From Vitreoscilla filiformis (lineage in GTDB: Bacteria > Pseudomonadota > Gammaproteobacteria > Burkholderiales > Burkholderiaceae_C), in NCBI RefSeq assembly GCF_002222655.1, contig NZ_CP022423.1:2294001-2358000 (forward strand): DNA of 64,000 nt, given 5' to 3'. Each line of letters opens with the position of its first letter. Within the stretch, counting starts at the first letter, position 1. The notes below the pieces were generated by a model. The model saw only the letters and a list, made by a program, of their open reading frames with translations, did no database searches and had not been told where the DNA came from. Shown piece after piece: positions 1-10,489 of the stretch. A program made the position numbers and the translations under genes.

Positions 1-2
1 TC

Positions 3-875
3 CATGACAAACAACAACGCACGCTGTTGTCCGGTGTGACCGTCCCCGCCAATGCCACCCCAGAACAAGCGCTGGCCAAAGTGCTGGACAGTTTGATGAT
101 TCACGGCAACATGCCGCCGTTCATCGCCCGGCATTTGATTCAGAATTTGGTGAGAAGTAACCCCAGCAGTGATTATGTCGAGCGTGTGGTCACGGCCTTC
201 CGCACTGGGCATTATGTGCATGCAGTGGGAGGGAAAACCTTCCGTTTCGGGAAAGGCGTGCGCGGTGATTTGGCTGCCAGCGTAGCTGCCGTGCTGCTGG
301 ATACCGAAGCCAGAACCGTCAATTCTACCGACACAACCGCAGGTAAACTGCGCTCCCCCGTGCTCCAAATCACCGGCGCATTGCGTGCATTGAACGGCTA
401 CACCGACGGAGCCCCCTTCACTTGGTGGTGGGGTGAAACCATGATGATGCACGTGCATCGTGCCCCCTCGGTGTTCAGTTACTACCCGCCTAATTTTCCA
501 GTGCCGGGCAAAAATGCGTTGGTGGGGCCTGAGTTTGGCATCCACAACGTGAGCACAACGATGACACGGCTGAACCTCTACACCTATTTGCTGGATTGGG
601 GAGGCTCCAAACCGGACAGCTCGATTCCCAACGCCACCGGAACGCAGGTGAACACCCTGGCCTTCCAGTCGGATGCGGATCAACCGGGGGTGTTGGTCGA
701 TCGCCTGTCCAAACTGTTGCTGGGCAAAACACTGAACGCCAGTTTGCGCCAAAAAGTCATTTATTCTGTGAGTTACTGGACCTCCCGGAATTCTCCCAGC
801 GATTGGCGTGACAAACGGGTGCGCGCTGCTGCTTGGTTGATTTTGTCGTCCCCCGAATATTTGGTGCAGTCGTGA
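3..875 (+). CDS. DUF1800 family protein, C-terminal part (5' end outside window)
   Basis: The frame is already open at base 3 ([11 protein letters not shown] then VTVPA), so the true start lies upstream and only the last 290 residues are visible; the TTG at 27 is just an internal codon. The HD-K-x-LL-GVT pattern, the stretch around [20 protein letters not shown] and the DAV-type segment before the LRSP motif fit the C-terminal half of DUF1800 proteins, which are about 450-600 aa. The family's biochemical role is not established. It is followed 10 bp later by a DUF1501 gene, and these two families are commonly adjacent in proteobacteria, so they probably act together on or outside the membrane. 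That functional link is inference from neighbourhood. Confidence 0.8.
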   Translation, partial: HDKQQRTLLSGVTVPANATPEQALAKVLDSLMIHGNMPPFIARHLIQNLVRSNPSSDYVERVVTAFRTGHYVHAVGGKTFRFGKGVRGDLAASVAAVLLDTEARTVNSTDTTAGKLRSPVLQITGALRALNGYTDGAPFTWWWGETMMMHVHRAPSVFSYYPPNFPVPGKNALVGPEFGIHNVSTTMTRLNLYTYLLDWGGSKPDSSIPNATGTQVNTLAFQSDADQPGVLVDRLSKLLLGKTLNASLRQKVIYSVSYWTSRNSPSDWRDKRVRAAAWLILSSPEYLVQS

Positions 876-885
876 GGAGCCCCGC

Positions 886-2337
886 ATGAATCCGAATTTT
901 CCTGATTCTCCAGCGCGCCGGCTGTGGTTGCGGCGCACGGGTGGTTTGCTGGCGGCCAGCCTGGGTGTGGGCACGCTGGGCAGTTTGGTGCTGGGCACTC
1001 GGCCCGCCTATGCGGCTGACTATAAAGCCTTGGTTTGCATCTACTTGTATGGCGGCAACGATGGGCTGAACAGCATCATTCCAACCGATACTTCTCGGTA
1101 TGCCCAATATGCGGCGGTGCGCGGTCGTTACCTGTCCATTCCTCAAGATCGGCTGGTGGGGTTGGCGGGTGTGGATTATGGTTTGCATCCCGCGTTGGCC
1201 CCTCTGGCGCCGGTTTGGGAGGCTGGCCAGTTGGCAACGGTTTTCAATGTCGGCCCACTGTATGCCCCTCTGACGAAAAAACAATACCTCGCAGCGGCTG
1301 CTGATTCGCCGCTGATTCCTGAAAGCTTGTTTTCTCACTCAGATCAGCAGGCATTGTGGGAGAACGGCACATCCACCACCACCGAAACCAAATCAGGTTG
1401 GGGTGGGCGAGCCTCTCAAACGCTGGGAACCGTCAACCCTGTGATTTCCATCGCGGGCAACTGTTTGTTTGGGGTTGAAGACTTGCGCATCCCGTTGGTG
1501 CTGCCGGGGCCTGGATCGTCTTTTGCGGCGGCGGGTCTGGAAGGGGATGACTTGGAATGGGACGCCATGCGCCGCCGTCGCACAGCTTTGGATGCGATGT
1601 ATGCGCAAAGTTATGCCCAACAAATGCGCAACTTTTACACCCAGCAGCATGAAAATGCGTTTGATATTTCAGCCCGGCTGTCTGAAATTTTGGCGGCAGA
1701 GCCAGGAGACCCCAAAGCCAATGCCATCATCGACGCTGCATTTGCCGGTGTGACGAACAACGGCCAAATCGATGATGCCTTGGCCGGTCAGTTGTATCAA
1801 GTGGCCAAACTGGTGGTGAACAGTGCAGCGGTGCGCGGCAATCGGCAAATTTTCTTTGTCGGTTTGGGGAGTTTTGACACGCATGGCAACCAAGTGACTT
1901 CGTCCAGCCCGTTGGCCGGTATCCATGCAGATTTACTTACCTCGCTGGGCCAATCCATGGCGGCTTTTCAGACGGCCATGAACAACGTGGGTTTGGCTGA
2001 CCGTGTGACTGCGTTCACACAGAGCGATTTTGGCCGCACCTTCATTCCCAATAACTCGCTGGGCACCGACCACGCTTGGGGCAATCACCACTTCATCATG
2101 GGCGGGGCGGTCAAGGGTGGGAAAACGTATGGCACCCATCCGCAACTGGTGCTCGGCGGCCCGGACGATGTCGGCCAAGAAAGCTGGGAACTCCAAGGTC
2201 GCTGGATTCCCACCAGCTCGGTCGATCAATATGCCGCGACCTTGTTGCAATGGTTCGGCGCCAGCGACAGCGAGCTGGACACCATCCTGCCCAACCTGTC
2301 CAACTTCGGTTCAGCCCGTTCGCTCGGATTTGTTTGA
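886..2337 (+). CDS. DUF1501 family protein with Tat signal
   Basis: This 483-aa protein starts at ATG 886 behind a GAGGAG box that overlaps the stop of the DUF1800 gene, so the two are probably cotranscribed. The N-terminus has a twin-arginine-like region ([18 protein letters not shown]) followed by a hydrophobic stretch and TRPAYAAD, consistent with Tat export and cleavage near residue 43. [14 protein letters not shown] near residue 55 and the TQSDFGRTF...[13 protein letters not shown] segment near 380-405 are typical of DUF1501, a family with an alkaline-phosphatase-like sulfatase fold. Its substrate is unknown. The 3' end overlaps the convergent DMT transporter by 27 bp. Confidence 0.87.
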   Translation: MNPNFPDSPARRLWLRRTGGLLAASLGVGTLGSLVLGTRPAYAADYKALVCIYLYGGNDGLNSIIPTDTSRYAQYAAVRGRYLSIPQDRLVGLAGVDYGLHPALAPLAPVWEAGQLATVFNVGPLYAPLTKKQYLAAAADSPLIPESLFSHSDQQALWENGTSTTTETKSGWGGRASQTLGTVNPVISIAGNCLFGVEDLRIPLVLPGPGSSFAAAGLEGDDLEWDAMRRRRTALDAMYAQSYAQQMRNFYTQQHENAFDISARLSEILAAEPGDPKANAIIDAAFAGVTNNGQIDDALAGQLYQVAKLVVNSAAVRGNRQIFFVGLGSFDTHGNQVTSSSPLAGIHADLLTSLGQSMAAFQTAMNNVGLADRVTAFTQSDFGRTFIPNNSLGTDHAWGNHHFIMGGAVKGGKTYGTHPQLVLGGPDDVGQESWELQGRWIPTSSVDQYAATLLQWFGASDSELDTILPNLSNFGSARSLGFV

Positions 2338-3225
2338 GGTTGCCAGTACCAAACCCAGCAGCGCCAACCCCAATGCCACGGCGTGCCCCGAGCTGAAGGG
2401 TTCTCCCAGCACGAGCACGCCGATGGCGGCGGCACTCAATGGCAACAGCACGGTGAACACCCCGGCTTGCGGAGCGGGAACCCGCTGCAAACCGCGCATC
2501 CACAGCCACACCGTCACCATGCTGGCGGCCAGGGCGTAAAACACCAACAGGCCCCAGATGGCCGGTGTCACCGCCGCGAAGTTGAACGACAGTGCTTGCC
2601 ACAGCCCGAGTGGCGTCACCAACACCAGCCCCCACAGGTTGATGAGGGCGCTGATGCGCCGGGGCGAGACGTTGCCGGTGAGTTTCTTGCCGATCACCAC
2701 GTAACTGGCTTCGCACAGCACGGCACCGAACAGCAGCGCCAAACCCCAGGGGGACAGCGGTGCTGCTGGCGTGCCCGTCGCATCGCCTGACCGGGAGGCT
2801 GCCAACAGTGCCATTCCTGCCACCGCGCAGGCGATGCCCCAGGCCACACGCGGGCGGATGCGCTCGCCCAAGCCCCACCAGCTCAACACCGCCACGGCGG
2901 CGGGAATGCCGGCCATCACCACGCCAGCCGCCACAGCGGACGTGGCCGCGACGCCGAACAGCATGCAAATCGAAAACAGGAAGTTGCCGAGGAAACTTTC
3001 CCAAAACAACAGCCAGCGGTCATGCCGAGACAACGGGGCTTCGCCCGGTGCGCGCTTGAGCCAACCCAGCATCGCCAGCGCTGCGATACCAAAGCGCAGC
3101 CATGCCAACAAAAACACCGGCAGCACGGCCACCAGCCATTTGGACAAACCCACGTAGCTGCCCACCAGCGCCATGCTGCCCGCTAGGCAGGCGTAGGCGC
3201 CCCATAACGAGGTCGAGGGATTCAT
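2311..3225 (-). CDS. DMT/EamA family transporter
   Basis: This 304-aa inner-membrane protein has about ten hydrophobic segments in two halves, the usual EamA (drug/metabolite transporter) layout. The second repeat contains [20 protein letters not shown] and a late [19 protein letters not shown] motif. I chose ATG 3225 ([16 protein letters not shown]) over the longer frame because it begins right at the first membrane segment. It starts 11 bp after the stop of the upstream glutamine-synthetase-like gene on the same strand, so it is likely the last gene of the polyamine cluster and might export or import a polyamine or an intermediate. The substrate is a guess from context. Confidence 0.82.
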   Translation of the reverse strand: MNPSTSLWGAYACLAGSMALVGSYVGLSKWLVAVLPVFLLAWLRFGIAALAMLGWLKRAPGEAPLSRHDRWLLFWESFLGNFLFSICMLFGVAATSAVAAGVVMAGIPAAVAVLSWWGLGERIRPRVAWGIACAVAGMALLAASRSGDATGTPAAPLSPWGLALLFGAVLCEASYVVIGKKLTGNVSPRRISALINLWGLVLVTPLGLWQALSFNFAAVTPAIWGLLVFYALAASMVTVWLWMRGLQRVPAPQAGVFTVLLPLSAAAIGVLVLGEPFSSGHAVALGLALLGLVLATSNKSERTG

Positions 3226-3236
3226 CGTGCGATTTT

Positions 3237-4619
3237 TCAGAAGGCAGCGGCGTAACGCGCCCGCTCCCAATCACTGACATGGTGTTGAAACTCCTGCCAC
3301 TCCGCCCGCTTGAGCCGCAAAAATTCGGCGCTCAACGTCGCACCGAGGGCGCGTTGCACCACATCATCCTGGGCCAGGGCCGCCAGGGCTTCGCCCAACG
3401 AAGCGGGCAGGGGAGGGGCATGGAGGTCGGGCTGGGTGTACAGATCGGCGGTACACGCGGGGCCGGGGTCGAGTTGCCGGTCGATGCCATCTAACCCGGC
3501 AGCGATCAATCCAGCGGTGACGAGGTACGGGTTGGCACTCGCATCCGGCAAGCGCCATTCAAACCGGCCAGGCAGCGTGCGCACTGTGCAGGTGCGGTTG
3601 TTCGGGCCGTGGTGGGCCGTGGCCGGTGCCCAGCTCGTGCCTGAGCGCGACGCCCCTGCGGCCAACCGCTTGTAACTGTTGACCGTCGGGGCCGCCAGCG
3701 CACACAACGCCGCTGAATGGGCCAGCACCCCAGCGACGAATTGCCGCCCCAAAGCACTCAAGCCCGTGCCGGCGTCGTCCTCACCGTCGGCAGGCTCGAA
3801 CAGGTTGACCGACCCAAACCCTTGCGGCGCCGGAGCCCACAGCGACACATGGAAGTGTTGCCCGCTGCCCGGTTGATCGGCAAACGGCTTGGGCATCCAC
3901 GAACACACCATGCCACGCGCCTCGGCCAACGCATGGGCGGCCAGCTTGAACCCCAGCAGGTGATCGGCGCTGCGCAAGGCTTGATCGAAGGCGAAATTCA
4001 CCTCGTACTGGCCGGGTGCGTCCTCGTGGTCGATTTGCAGCACATCCAAGCCCCAGCTTTCCAGTGCGCTGCGCAGGGCGTGCAAAAAATCGGCTTGGCG
4101 GGGCAACGATTTGAGGTCGTAACTGGGTTTGTCGAGTTGATCGGCAGCGTCGGCGGCTTGCCAGCGTCCGGCCTGGTGCTTCAACAAAAAGAATTCCGGC
4201 TCGATGCCGGTTTTGAGCGTCCAACCTCGTGCCGCCAACGCGGCTTCGGCCCGTTGCAGCGTTTGGCGGGGGCAGGCGTCAAATGCTTCCCCTGCGACGT
4301 ACCCACTGCACACCACCCGGGCGTAACCGGGTTGCCACGGCATCAACTGAATGCCGTCGATGTCGCCGCGTGCGTACAGCTCGGCACGCGGCCCCGAGCG
4401 CGGCAAGCCCGTGCCCGACACCGAAGCCCCCGAAAACCCCACGCCTTGGTGCAGCAAGGTTCGCAACTGCGTGACCGGCACATATTTGCCTTTGGGGACA
4501 CCAAACACATCGGTGAACTGCGCCAGCAAGGTGTGGATGCCGTGGGTTTGCAGCCGGTGCTCTTGGTAAGACAGCAACGGATCGCACACATCGGTGGGCA
4601 GCGGGGAGGTCAACACCAC
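3237..4619 (-). CDS. Glutamine-synthetase-like ligase (GlnT/type III or gamma-glutamylpolyamine type)
   Basis: This 460-aa protein has the GS fold signatures. The N-terminal beta-grasp carries FTDVFGVPKGKYVP (residues 36-49), the metal/ATP region has GIEPEFFLL and QIDHEDAPGQYEVNF, then SGQHFHVSLW, and the active-site arginine region is NSYKRL...GPNNRTCTVR. The family ligates an amine to the gamma-carboxyl of glutamate using ATP. The closest recalled relatives are GlnT (type III) and gamma-glutamylmethylamide synthetase. Because it lies 10 bp after the PuuC-type dehydrogenase in a polyamine operon, gamma-glutamylation of a polyamine or other amine is more likely than glutamine formation. It is the second of three GS-like genes in the window. 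Confidence 0.82.
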   Translation of the reverse strand: MVLTSPLPTDVCDPLLSYQEHRLQTHGIHTLLAQFTDVFGVPKGKYVPVTQLRTLLHQGVGFSGASVSGTGLPRSGPRAELYARGDIDGIQLMPWQPGYARVVCSGYVAGEAFDACPRQTLQRAEAALAARGWTLKTGIEPEFFLLKHQAGRWQAADAADQLDKPSYDLKSLPRQADFLHALRSALESWGLDVLQIDHEDAPGQYEVNFAFDQALRSADHLLGFKLAAHALAEARGMVCSWMPKPFADQPGSGQHFHVSLWAPAPQGFGSVNLFEPADGEDDAGTGLSALGRQFVAGVLAHSAALCALAAPTVNSYKRLAAGASRSGTSWAPATAHHGPNNRTCTVRTLPGRFEWRLPDASANPYLVTAGLIAAGLDGIDRQLDPGPACTADLYTQPDLHAPPLPASLGEALAALAQDDVVQRALGATLSAEFLRLKRAEWQEFQHHVSDWERARYAAAF

Positions 4620-4629
4620 ATCTGGCCCT

Positions 4630-6120
4630 TCAGTCCAAGCGCACCCAGGTGGTTTTCAGCTCGGTGTACTTGTCAAAGGCGTGCAGAGACTTGTCCCGGC
4701 CATTGCCGCTTTGTTTGTAGCCACCGAAGGGCACGGTGATGTCGTCCTCGTCGTACGAATTGACGTGGATGGTGCCCGCCCGCAACGCCCGCGCCACGCG
4801 GTGCGCCCGGTTGAGATGGTCACTCCAGACGCTGGCCTGCAAGCCATAAGCCGAATCGTTGGCCAACGCGATGGCCTGCGCCTCGTCGCTGAACCGAATC
4901 ACGCTGGTGACGGGGCCAAAAATCTCCTCCCGGGCGATTTTCATGCGGTTGTCCACACCGTCGAACACCGTGGGTTCGACGTAGTAACCGCCCGTGTCCG
5001 CCATCACCTGCCGCCCGCCGCTGACGCAGCGTGCGCCCTCGGCGTGGCCCGCTTCGATGTAGCCCAAGACGGTGCGCAACTGAGTGTCGTCCACCAACGC
5101 ACCGAGCACGGTTTTCGGGTCGAGCGGGTGGCCGGGGGCGTACTTTGGCGCTTCGGCTTGCAGCACGGCGACGAATTCGTCCGCCACTTTTTCATGCACC
5201 AGCACACGCGAGGGTGCGTTGCAGCTTTCGCCCTGGTTGAAAAACATGCTGCCCGCCAGGGTTTTGGCAGCCCGGGCGACATCGGCGTAATCGTCAAACA
5301 CCACGAAAGCGGATTTGCCCCCCAGCTCGTTGTAAACCCGCTTGAGGTTGGAGCGCCCAGCGTAGTCCAACATGCGCCGCCCGACGCGGGTGGAGCCGGT
5401 GAAGCCGATGGCGTCCACATCCATGTGCAAGGCCAGCGCCTCGCCGGCCTCGTGGCCGTAACCGGGCACGACGTTGAATACCCCCGGCGGCAAGCCGGCT
5501 TCCAGCGCCAGCTCGGCCAACCGCAGCGCGGTGAACGGGGATTTTTCGCTCGGCTTCAACACCACGGAATTGCCCGCCGCCAACGCCGGCCCGAGTTTCC
5601 AGGCCGCCATGATCATCGGGTAATTCCACGGCACGATGGCGCCGACCACCCCCATCGGCTCGCGGGTGATGAGCGCCAGCGCGGTGCGTGGGGTCGGTGC
5701 GATTTCGTCGTACACCTTATCAATGGCCTCGGCGTACCACTGGATGCAACGCGCCGTCGAAGCCACATCCACGCTCAGGGCGTACTGGATGGGCTTGCCC
5801 ATGTCCAGCGTTTCCAGCAGCGCCAGCTCCTCTTTGGCCCCGAGGATCAGCTCGGCAAAGCGTTGCAACACGCGCTTGCGTGCCGCTGGAGCCCGGGCGG
5901 CCCAGCGACCGTCGTCAAACGCTTGGCGAGCGGCACGCACGGCGGCATCCACGTCGGCGGCTTGGCCGCGTGCCACGTCGGCCAAAAACCGGCCATCGAT
6001 GGGCGAGTGTTTGGCGAAGGTTTCACCCGCCACGCTGGCCACACGTTGGCCGGCGATGACGGCGCGACCATCCGGGCGCACCTGCGCCGCACGGTCAGCC
6101 CAAGACAGAGAAGAAGTCAT
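4630..6120 (-). CDS. puuC: Aldehyde dehydrogenase, gamma-glutamyl-gamma-aminobutyraldehyde type
   Basis: This 496-aa NAD(P)+-dependent dehydrogenase oxidises the aldehyde produced from putrescine (or its gamma-glutamyl form) to the acid. Visible are the PWNYP motif near residue 166, the nucleotide-binding GFTGSTRVGR, the catalytic glutamate in YNELGGKS, the catalytic cysteine in NQGESCNAPSR and the C-terminal FGGYKQSGNGRDKSL typical of the PuuC/KauB group. ATG 6120 (MTSSLSWADRAAQ) was chosen because the longer frame upstream is only the reading-frame shadow of the porin gene. It sits between the DUF3138 gene and a GS-like ligase on the same strand. Confidence 0.88.
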   Translation of the reverse strand: MTSSLSWADRAAQVRPDGRAVIAGQRVASVAGETFAKHSPIDGRFLADVARGQAADVDAAVRAARQAFDDGRWAARAPAARKRVLQRFAELILGAKEELALLETLDMGKPIQYALSVDVASTARCIQWYAEAIDKVYDEIAPTPRTALALITREPMGVVGAIVPWNYPMIMAAWKLGPALAAGNSVVLKPSEKSPFTALRLAELALEAGLPPGVFNVVPGYGHEAGEALALHMDVDAIGFTGSTRVGRRMLDYAGRSNLKRVYNELGGKSAFVVFDDYADVARAAKTLAGSMFFNQGESCNAPSRVLVHEKVADEFVAVLQAEAPKYAPGHPLDPKTVLGALVDDTQLRTVLGYIEAGHAEGARCVSGGRQVMADTGGYYVEPTVFDGVDNRMKIAREEIFGPVTSVIRFSDEAQAIALANDSAYGLQASVWSDHLNRAHRVARALRAGTIHVNSYDEDDITVPFGGYKQSGNGRDKSLHAFDKYTELKTTWVRLD

Positions 6121-6146
6121 GCGTCCCGCTCCCAGCGTTCCGAGGT

Positions 6147-7526
6147 TCAGAAGTTGACCACCATGGAGGTGGCGACCATGTTGTTGGTCTTCTTGTAGGT
6201 GCCCGAGCCCACATCTTCGAACACCGCCCGATCTGCGCCATCCAACCGGTACTCGGCTTTGAACGTGGTGTTCGGGTTGACGAGGTACTTCACCCCCACG
6301 GTGAGCGCGTAACGGTTGGCGCCGCGCTGCGGATCGTCGCCCACGTTTTGGCCTGGGCCAATGCCGTTGATGCCGTCCGCATAGTTGTAGGTGAACAGCC
6401 CGCCGCCGTTCTTGCTGTTGTTGAGGTAGTCCGCCCGCGCCAGCAGTTGCATGCGTGGCGACAGGCTGTAACCCACCATGCCAGACACGCCGTACCACTG
6501 CGAGTCCTGGAAGCTGCCATCGGCTGCCCGGGCGATGGCGCCGTTCTTTTGCTGGCCGTAGCTGAGCTGGCCGCCCAGCGTCCAGTCGCCCCGTGTGAAC
6601 CAGCCATCCACCTCCAGCAACACAGCCATGTCGGCTTTTTGCACGGTTTCGCCGCTGCTGGCGTCGTCATAGAAACGCGGCGCCTTGCCAATCAAGCTGG
6701 CAAAACCCCAGCCGCCGAATTCTCCCTTGGCATAGTCCACGCGGAAGGCCCAGGCGGGTGAGCGCTCGGTGGCTTGGCGCATCGACGCGTTGACGTTGGC
6801 CAACGCGGTGCGTACCCACCACTTGCCTTCCTTCCATTCCACGCCAGCGCCGGTGTAGGCCGTGGGCAACGTGAAGTCAAACAGCAGGTTGTGGCTGGTG
6901 AAGGGGTTGAGCGTGGGCTGCATGTACTCGTAGCCCGACCAGTCCGGCAACTGGCCGGCAATCACCCGAGTCTGCCCATCGATCGGCACAGACACGCTGG
7001 CCTCCTGCACGATGCTCACCCCATCCACCACCATGCCGGCGGAGCGGTTCGGGGCCAAGGTCAAGCGCCAGAGGGTGCCGCTGTCGGTTTCCTTTTGGAT
7101 GTCCAGCACGGCGGCACCCATGTAGGACGTGTCGTAGCTGTAGCCATAGGGTGATTGGTTGAGGAACTGGAACCCCGCCCGTTTTTGCCGCTGGTTGTAG
7201 ACGAACGCCGGCTCGATGTACCCGGACAGCTTGAGGCGCGACAGGCCGTTGTCCACCAAACTGTCCTGCGTGGCTTCGGCCTTGGTGGCGATGCGGCTGA
7301 ACTCGGCTTGCTGCTCGGGGGTCATGCCGGGTGGGTTTTCGGCCTGCTTGGCTTTTTGGGCTTGCAATTCCTGTTCAAGAACCGTCACCCGATCGCGCAG
7401 GATTTGCAGCTCCTTGAGCATTTCTTCGGCTGTCAGCGCTTTGGCCGATTGGGCAGCCGCCGGGAAGGCCGCCGCCAGCGCCAGCATCAGCACGGTGGGA
7501 CGGATCAACGTGGTCACGGGGTTCAT
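6147..7526 (-). CDS. DUF3138 family porin-like outer membrane protein
   Basis: This 459-aa protein has a signal peptide (hydrophobic LMLALAAAFPAAAQ, cleavage after AAAQ near residue 25). A short coiled-coil or oligomerisation segment follows (EEMLKELQILRDRVTVLEQE, then LQAQKAKQ), and the rest is beta-rich sequence ending in an aromatic (SMVVNF), as in outer-membrane barrels. It resembles the DUF3138 family. Placement 31 bp after potI inside a polyamine transport and catabolism operon suggests a channel that admits polyamines across the outer membrane, feeding the PotF binding protein; this role is inferred from context. Confidence 0.8.
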   Translation of the reverse strand: MNPVTTLIRPTVLMLALAAAFPAAAQSAKALTAEEMLKELQILRDRVTVLEQELQAQKAKQAENPPGMTPEQQAEFSRIATKAEATQDSLVDNGLSRLKLSGYIEPAFVYNQRQKRAGFQFLNQSPYGYSYDTSYMGAAVLDIQKETDSGTLWRLTLAPNRSAGMVVDGVSIVQEASVSVPIDGQTRVIAGQLPDWSGYEYMQPTLNPFTSHNLLFDFTLPTAYTGAGVEWKEGKWWVRTALANVNASMRQATERSPAWAFRVDYAKGEFGGWGFASLIGKAPRFYDDASSGETVQKADMAVLLEVDGWFTRGDWTLGGQLSYGQQKNGAIARAADGSFQDSQWYGVSGMVGYSLSPRMQLLARADYLNNSKNGGGLFTYNYADGINGIGPGQNVGDDPQRGANRYALTVGVKYLVNPNTTFKAEYRLDGADRAVFEDVGSGTYKKTNNMVATSMVVNF

Positions 7527-7557
7527 GGGTGCGGGTCTCCTGGGTATGAGGGGCGGG

Positions 7558-8400
7558 TCAAGGGCGGTGGGAGGTCATTTCCAACAAGCGGCGACGCTCG
7601 TTGCGGGCGATCATGTAGCTGGCCGCCACCACCCCCAGCGCCACCACGATGACGATGAGCGTGGCCACAGCATTCACGCTGGGATTCAAGCCCAGCCGGG
7701 CCCGCGAAAAAATCACCAGCGGCAGCGTGGTCGAACCCGGCCCGGACAGGAAGGCCGACAGCACCACGTCATCCAGCGACAGCGTGAAGGTCAGCAACCA
7801 CGCCGACATCAGCGCCTGGGCGATCAGCGGCAGCGTCACCAAGAAAAAGACTTGGTGCGGGTGCGCGCCCAGATCCATGGCCGCCTCTTCCAGTTGCGGG
7901 TTGACTTCGCGCAGACGCGCTTCAATCACCACCGTGGCATAGGCCATGCCCAGCAGCAAGTGGCCGAGCCAAATCGTGCTCAGGCCCCGCTCAGGGAACC
8001 CCAGCACGCGCTGCACCGACACCAGCATCAGCAGCAGCGACAGGCCCACCACCACCTCCGGCATCACCAGTGGCGCGTTCACCATGCCCGAAAACACCGT
8101 GCGCCCGAAAAAACGCCGGTACTTCACCAGCGTGAAGGCCGCGAAGGTGCCCAGCACCACCGAGCCGCAGGCGGTGAAAAACGCCACTTTCATGGACAGC
8201 CACAAGCCGGCCAGGAGTTCCTGGTCGTCCAACAATTGGCTGTACCACTTGAGTGTGAAACCGCGCCACACGTTGGCCACCGGCGAATCGTTGAACGAAA
8301 ACACCACCAGCGCCACGATGGGCAGGTAGAGGAACACAAAGCCCGCCGCCAGCCAACTGCGCGCAAAGCCTCGATTGAACGCATCCGAAGTGCGGAACAT
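7558..8400 (-). CDS. potI: Putrescine/spermidine ABC transporter permease (PotI type)
   Basis: This 280-aa inner-membrane permease has six predicted membrane segments. The conserved permease loop that contacts the ATPase reads EEAAMDLGAHPHQVFFLVTL near residue 175. The sequence from SFNDSPVANVWRGFTLKWY onward is the usual start of PotI/PotC permeases. ATG 8400 was chosen because it overlaps the potH stop by one base (TGATG), indicating translational coupling; the longer frame upstream lies inside potH. It is the last transport gene of the potFGHI set. Confidence 0.92.
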   Translation of the reverse strand: MFRTSDAFNRGFARSWLAAGFVFLYLPIVALVVFSFNDSPVANVWRGFTLKWYSQLLDDQELLAGLWLSMKVAFFTACGSVVLGTFAAFTLVKYRRFFGRTVFSGMVNAPLVMPEVVVGLSLLLMLVSVQRVLGFPERGLSTIWLGHLLLGMAYATVVIEARLREVNPQLEEAAMDLGAHPHQVFFLVTLPLIAQALMSAWLLTFTLSLDDVVLSAFLSGPGSTTLPLVIFSRARLGLNPSVNAVATLIVIVVALGVVAASYMIARNERRRLLEMTSHRP

Positions 8401-9332
8401 CAGCGCTTCTCCTGGGATTCGGCTTGGTATTTGTTGAAGATTGCCAGCGGCACGATGATGAGCAGCACCATCACCACCGCCAGGCTGGACGCCATGGGCC
8501 AATCGTTGTTGGAGAAGAACTCATCCCACACCACGCGGCCGATCATCAGCGTTTCCGGGCCGCCCAGCAGCTCAGGAATGACAAACTCACCGACGCACGG
8601 AATGAACACCAACATCGCCCCGGCGATGATCCCGGCCTTGGACAGCGGCACGGTGATCTTCCAGAACGCCGTCCACGGCGTGGCGCCCAGGTCGGCGGCG
8701 GCTTCCAGCAAGCGCAAATCCATTTTGGACAGGTTGGAGTACAGCGGCAGCACCATGAAGGGCAAATAGGTGTAAGTCATGCCCAGCACCAGCGAGAACG
8801 GCGAGTTCATGAACTTGCCTTCCGCTGGAATCAACCCCGCGCTGAACAGCAGGCCGTCCAGCCCGGTGGCGATCAGCAGATCCGAGATCCAGCCGTGATC
8901 GGACAGCAACCCTTTCCAGGCGTAGACGCGCAGCAAAAACGAGGTCCAAAACGGCAGCATCACCAGCATCAGCAACAGGGGTTGCACCGTGCTTTTGGCC
9001 CGTGCCATGAAGTAGGCGAACGGGTAGCCGATGAGCAAACACAGCAGCGTGGTGATGCCGGCGTATTTCAAGCTGGCCAGGTAAGTCTTGAAATACAACT
9101 CGTCTTCGGTCATGAAGACGTAATTGCTCAGTTTGAGGCTGAGCACCAACAGCCCGTCCTTGAAGGTGATCAGATCCTTGATCACCACCGTCTCCATTTC
9201 GGACACGCTGATCTTGGCCAAGATCAGGAACGGCAGCAGGAAAAAAATCAGCAGCCAGCCATAAGGCACAGCGATGACGGCGGAACGTCCCGCCAGCCAA
9301 GCCGGGCGCAACGTGCGCAAGCGTTCCAGCAT
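8400..9332 (-). CDS. potH: Putrescine/spermidine ABC transporter permease (PotH type)
   Basis: This 310-aa inner-membrane permease pairs with PotI. It begins with a hydrophobic anchor (PYGWLLIFFLLPFLILAKISVSE), has about six membrane segments and carries the EAA loop EAAADLGATPWTAFWKITVP. The large N-terminal insertion between segments 1 and 2 is typical of PotH/PotB. It lies 13 bp downstream of the ATPase gene and overlaps potI by one base, so the transporter subunits are made from one message. Confidence 0.92.
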   Translation of the reverse strand: MLERLRTLRPAWLAGRSAVIAVPYGWLLIFFLLPFLILAKISVSEMETVVIKDLITFKDGLLVLSLKLSNYVFMTEDELYFKTYLASLKYAGITTLLCLLIGYPFAYFMARAKSTVQPLLLMLVMLPFWTSFLLRVYAWKGLLSDHGWISDLLIATGLDGLLFSAGLIPAEGKFMNSPFSLVLGMTYTYLPFMVLPLYSNLSKMDLRLLEAAADLGATPWTAFWKITVPLSKAGIIAGAMLVFIPCVGEFVIPELLGGPETLMIGRVVWDEFFSNNDWPMASSLAVVMVLLIIVPLAIFNKYQAESQEKR

Positions 9333-9345
9333 GGTGCGGCCTCCG

Positions 9346-10458
9346 TTATTGCGTCAGCACGACTTGGGACGAATCCGACCAGTAGGCCCAGACCGCGTCC
9401 CCCCAGGTGAAACTTTCATCACTGTGGCGCGTGGTGTTGGCCAGGCTGACCTTGAGCATCTGCCCGCTGGCCAGTTGGATGCGAAACACCGTGAAGCTGC
9501 CGAAGTAGGACATCTCTTTTACCGTACCCTGCGCGCAGTTGTGTACCGTGTCGGCGGGCGGTTGGTGGCTGAGGTGGATTTTTTCCGGGCGCAGCGCCAC
9601 GGACACCGCCATGCCCAGCGTCCCCGTGATGCCGTGGCCGACGAAGTGTTGAGTGTCCGCACACTCAACGACGACGTGGTCGGCCTCATCCTCGATCAGC
9701 GTGCCGTCCATCAGGTTGACGTTGCCGATGAAGTCCGCCACGAAGCGGGTTTGCGGCGTTTCGTAAATCTCGCTCGGGGTGCCAACTTGCAGGAAATGGC
9801 CCTCGCTCATGATGGCGATGCGGCTGGCCATGGTCATGGCCTCTTCCTGGTCGTGCGTCACCATCACGCAGGTCACGCCGACCTGCTCGATGATGTTCAC
9901 CAATTCGATCTGGGTTTGTTCGCGCAGTTTTTTGTCCAGCGCACCCAGGGGTTCGTCCAGCAGCAGCAGTTGCGGCTGTTTGGCCAAACTGCGCGCCAGG
10001 GCGACGCGCTGCTGCTGGCCGCCCGAAAGCTGGTGCGGTTTGCGCTGGCCATACTTGGCCAGTTGCACCAACTTAAGCATGGCATCGACCCGCTCGGCCA
10101 CTTGGTCTTTGGGCAGACCATCGCGGCGCAGGCCGAAGGCGATGTTGTCCCACACCGTCATGTGGGGAAAGAGGGCGTAGCTCTGAAACATCATGTTCAA
10201 CGGGCGTTGGTAGGGCGGCAGCCCGGCCAAGTCCTGTCCGTTGAGCACGATGCGCCCCGAAGTGGGCGTCTCGAACCCGGCCAGCATGCGCAACAACGTG
10301 GTCTTGCCGCACCCGGATGAACCGAGCAGGGCGAAGATTTCTCCCTTGGCGATGTCCAGGCTGACGTTGTTGACGGCTCTGTAGCCACCAAAGTCCTTCA
10401 CCACCTGTTGAATTTGCAGAAAGGCGCTGTCGGGAGTGCGAACCGGGATCGAATTCAT
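9346..10458 (-). CDS. potG: Polyamine ABC transporter ATP-binding protein (PotG/PotA)
   Basis: This 370-aa ATPase energises polyamine import. The Walker A motif is GSSGCGKTT (near residue 50), the Q-loop [13 protein letters not shown], the signature [15 protein letters not shown], Walker [13 protein letters not shown], and the switch histidine is in [10 protein letters not shown]. Residues from about 250 to the end form the TOBE-type regulatory domain ([11 protein letters not shown]). The order potF-potG-potH-potI on the minus strand matches the putrescine-specific PotFGHI system rather than PotABCD. Confidence 0.93.
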   Translation of the reverse strand: MNSIPVRTPDSAFLQIQQVVKDFGGYRAVNNVSLDIAKGEIFALLGSSGCGKTTLLRMLAGFETPTSGRIVLNGQDLAGLPPYQRPLNMMFQSYALFPHMTVWDNIAFGLRRDGLPKDQVAERVDAMLKLVQLAKYGQRKPHQLSGGQQQRVALARSLAKQPQLLLLDEPLGALDKKLREQTQIELVNIIEQVGVTCVMVTHDQEEAMTMASRIAIMSEGHFLQVGTPSEIYETPQTRFVADFIGNVNLMDGTLIEDEADHVVVECADTQHFVGHGITGTLGMAVSVALRPEKIHLSHQPPADTVHNCAQGTVKEMSYFGSFTVFRIQLASGQMLKVSLANTTRHSDESFTWGDAVWAYWSDSSQVVLTQ

Positions 10459-10489
10459 GATGCGTGGGGGCCCTCTTTCTTGGATTGCG

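Noticed and set aside
4594..6198. 534-codon + strand ORF opposite the aldehyde dehydrogenase, and similar long antisense frames (7216-8769, 11732-13069, 14642-15664, 47942-49066)
   Set aside because: They are mirror frames of real genes in GC-rich DNA, rich in H, R, Q and G, without domain motifs or ribosome-binding sites.
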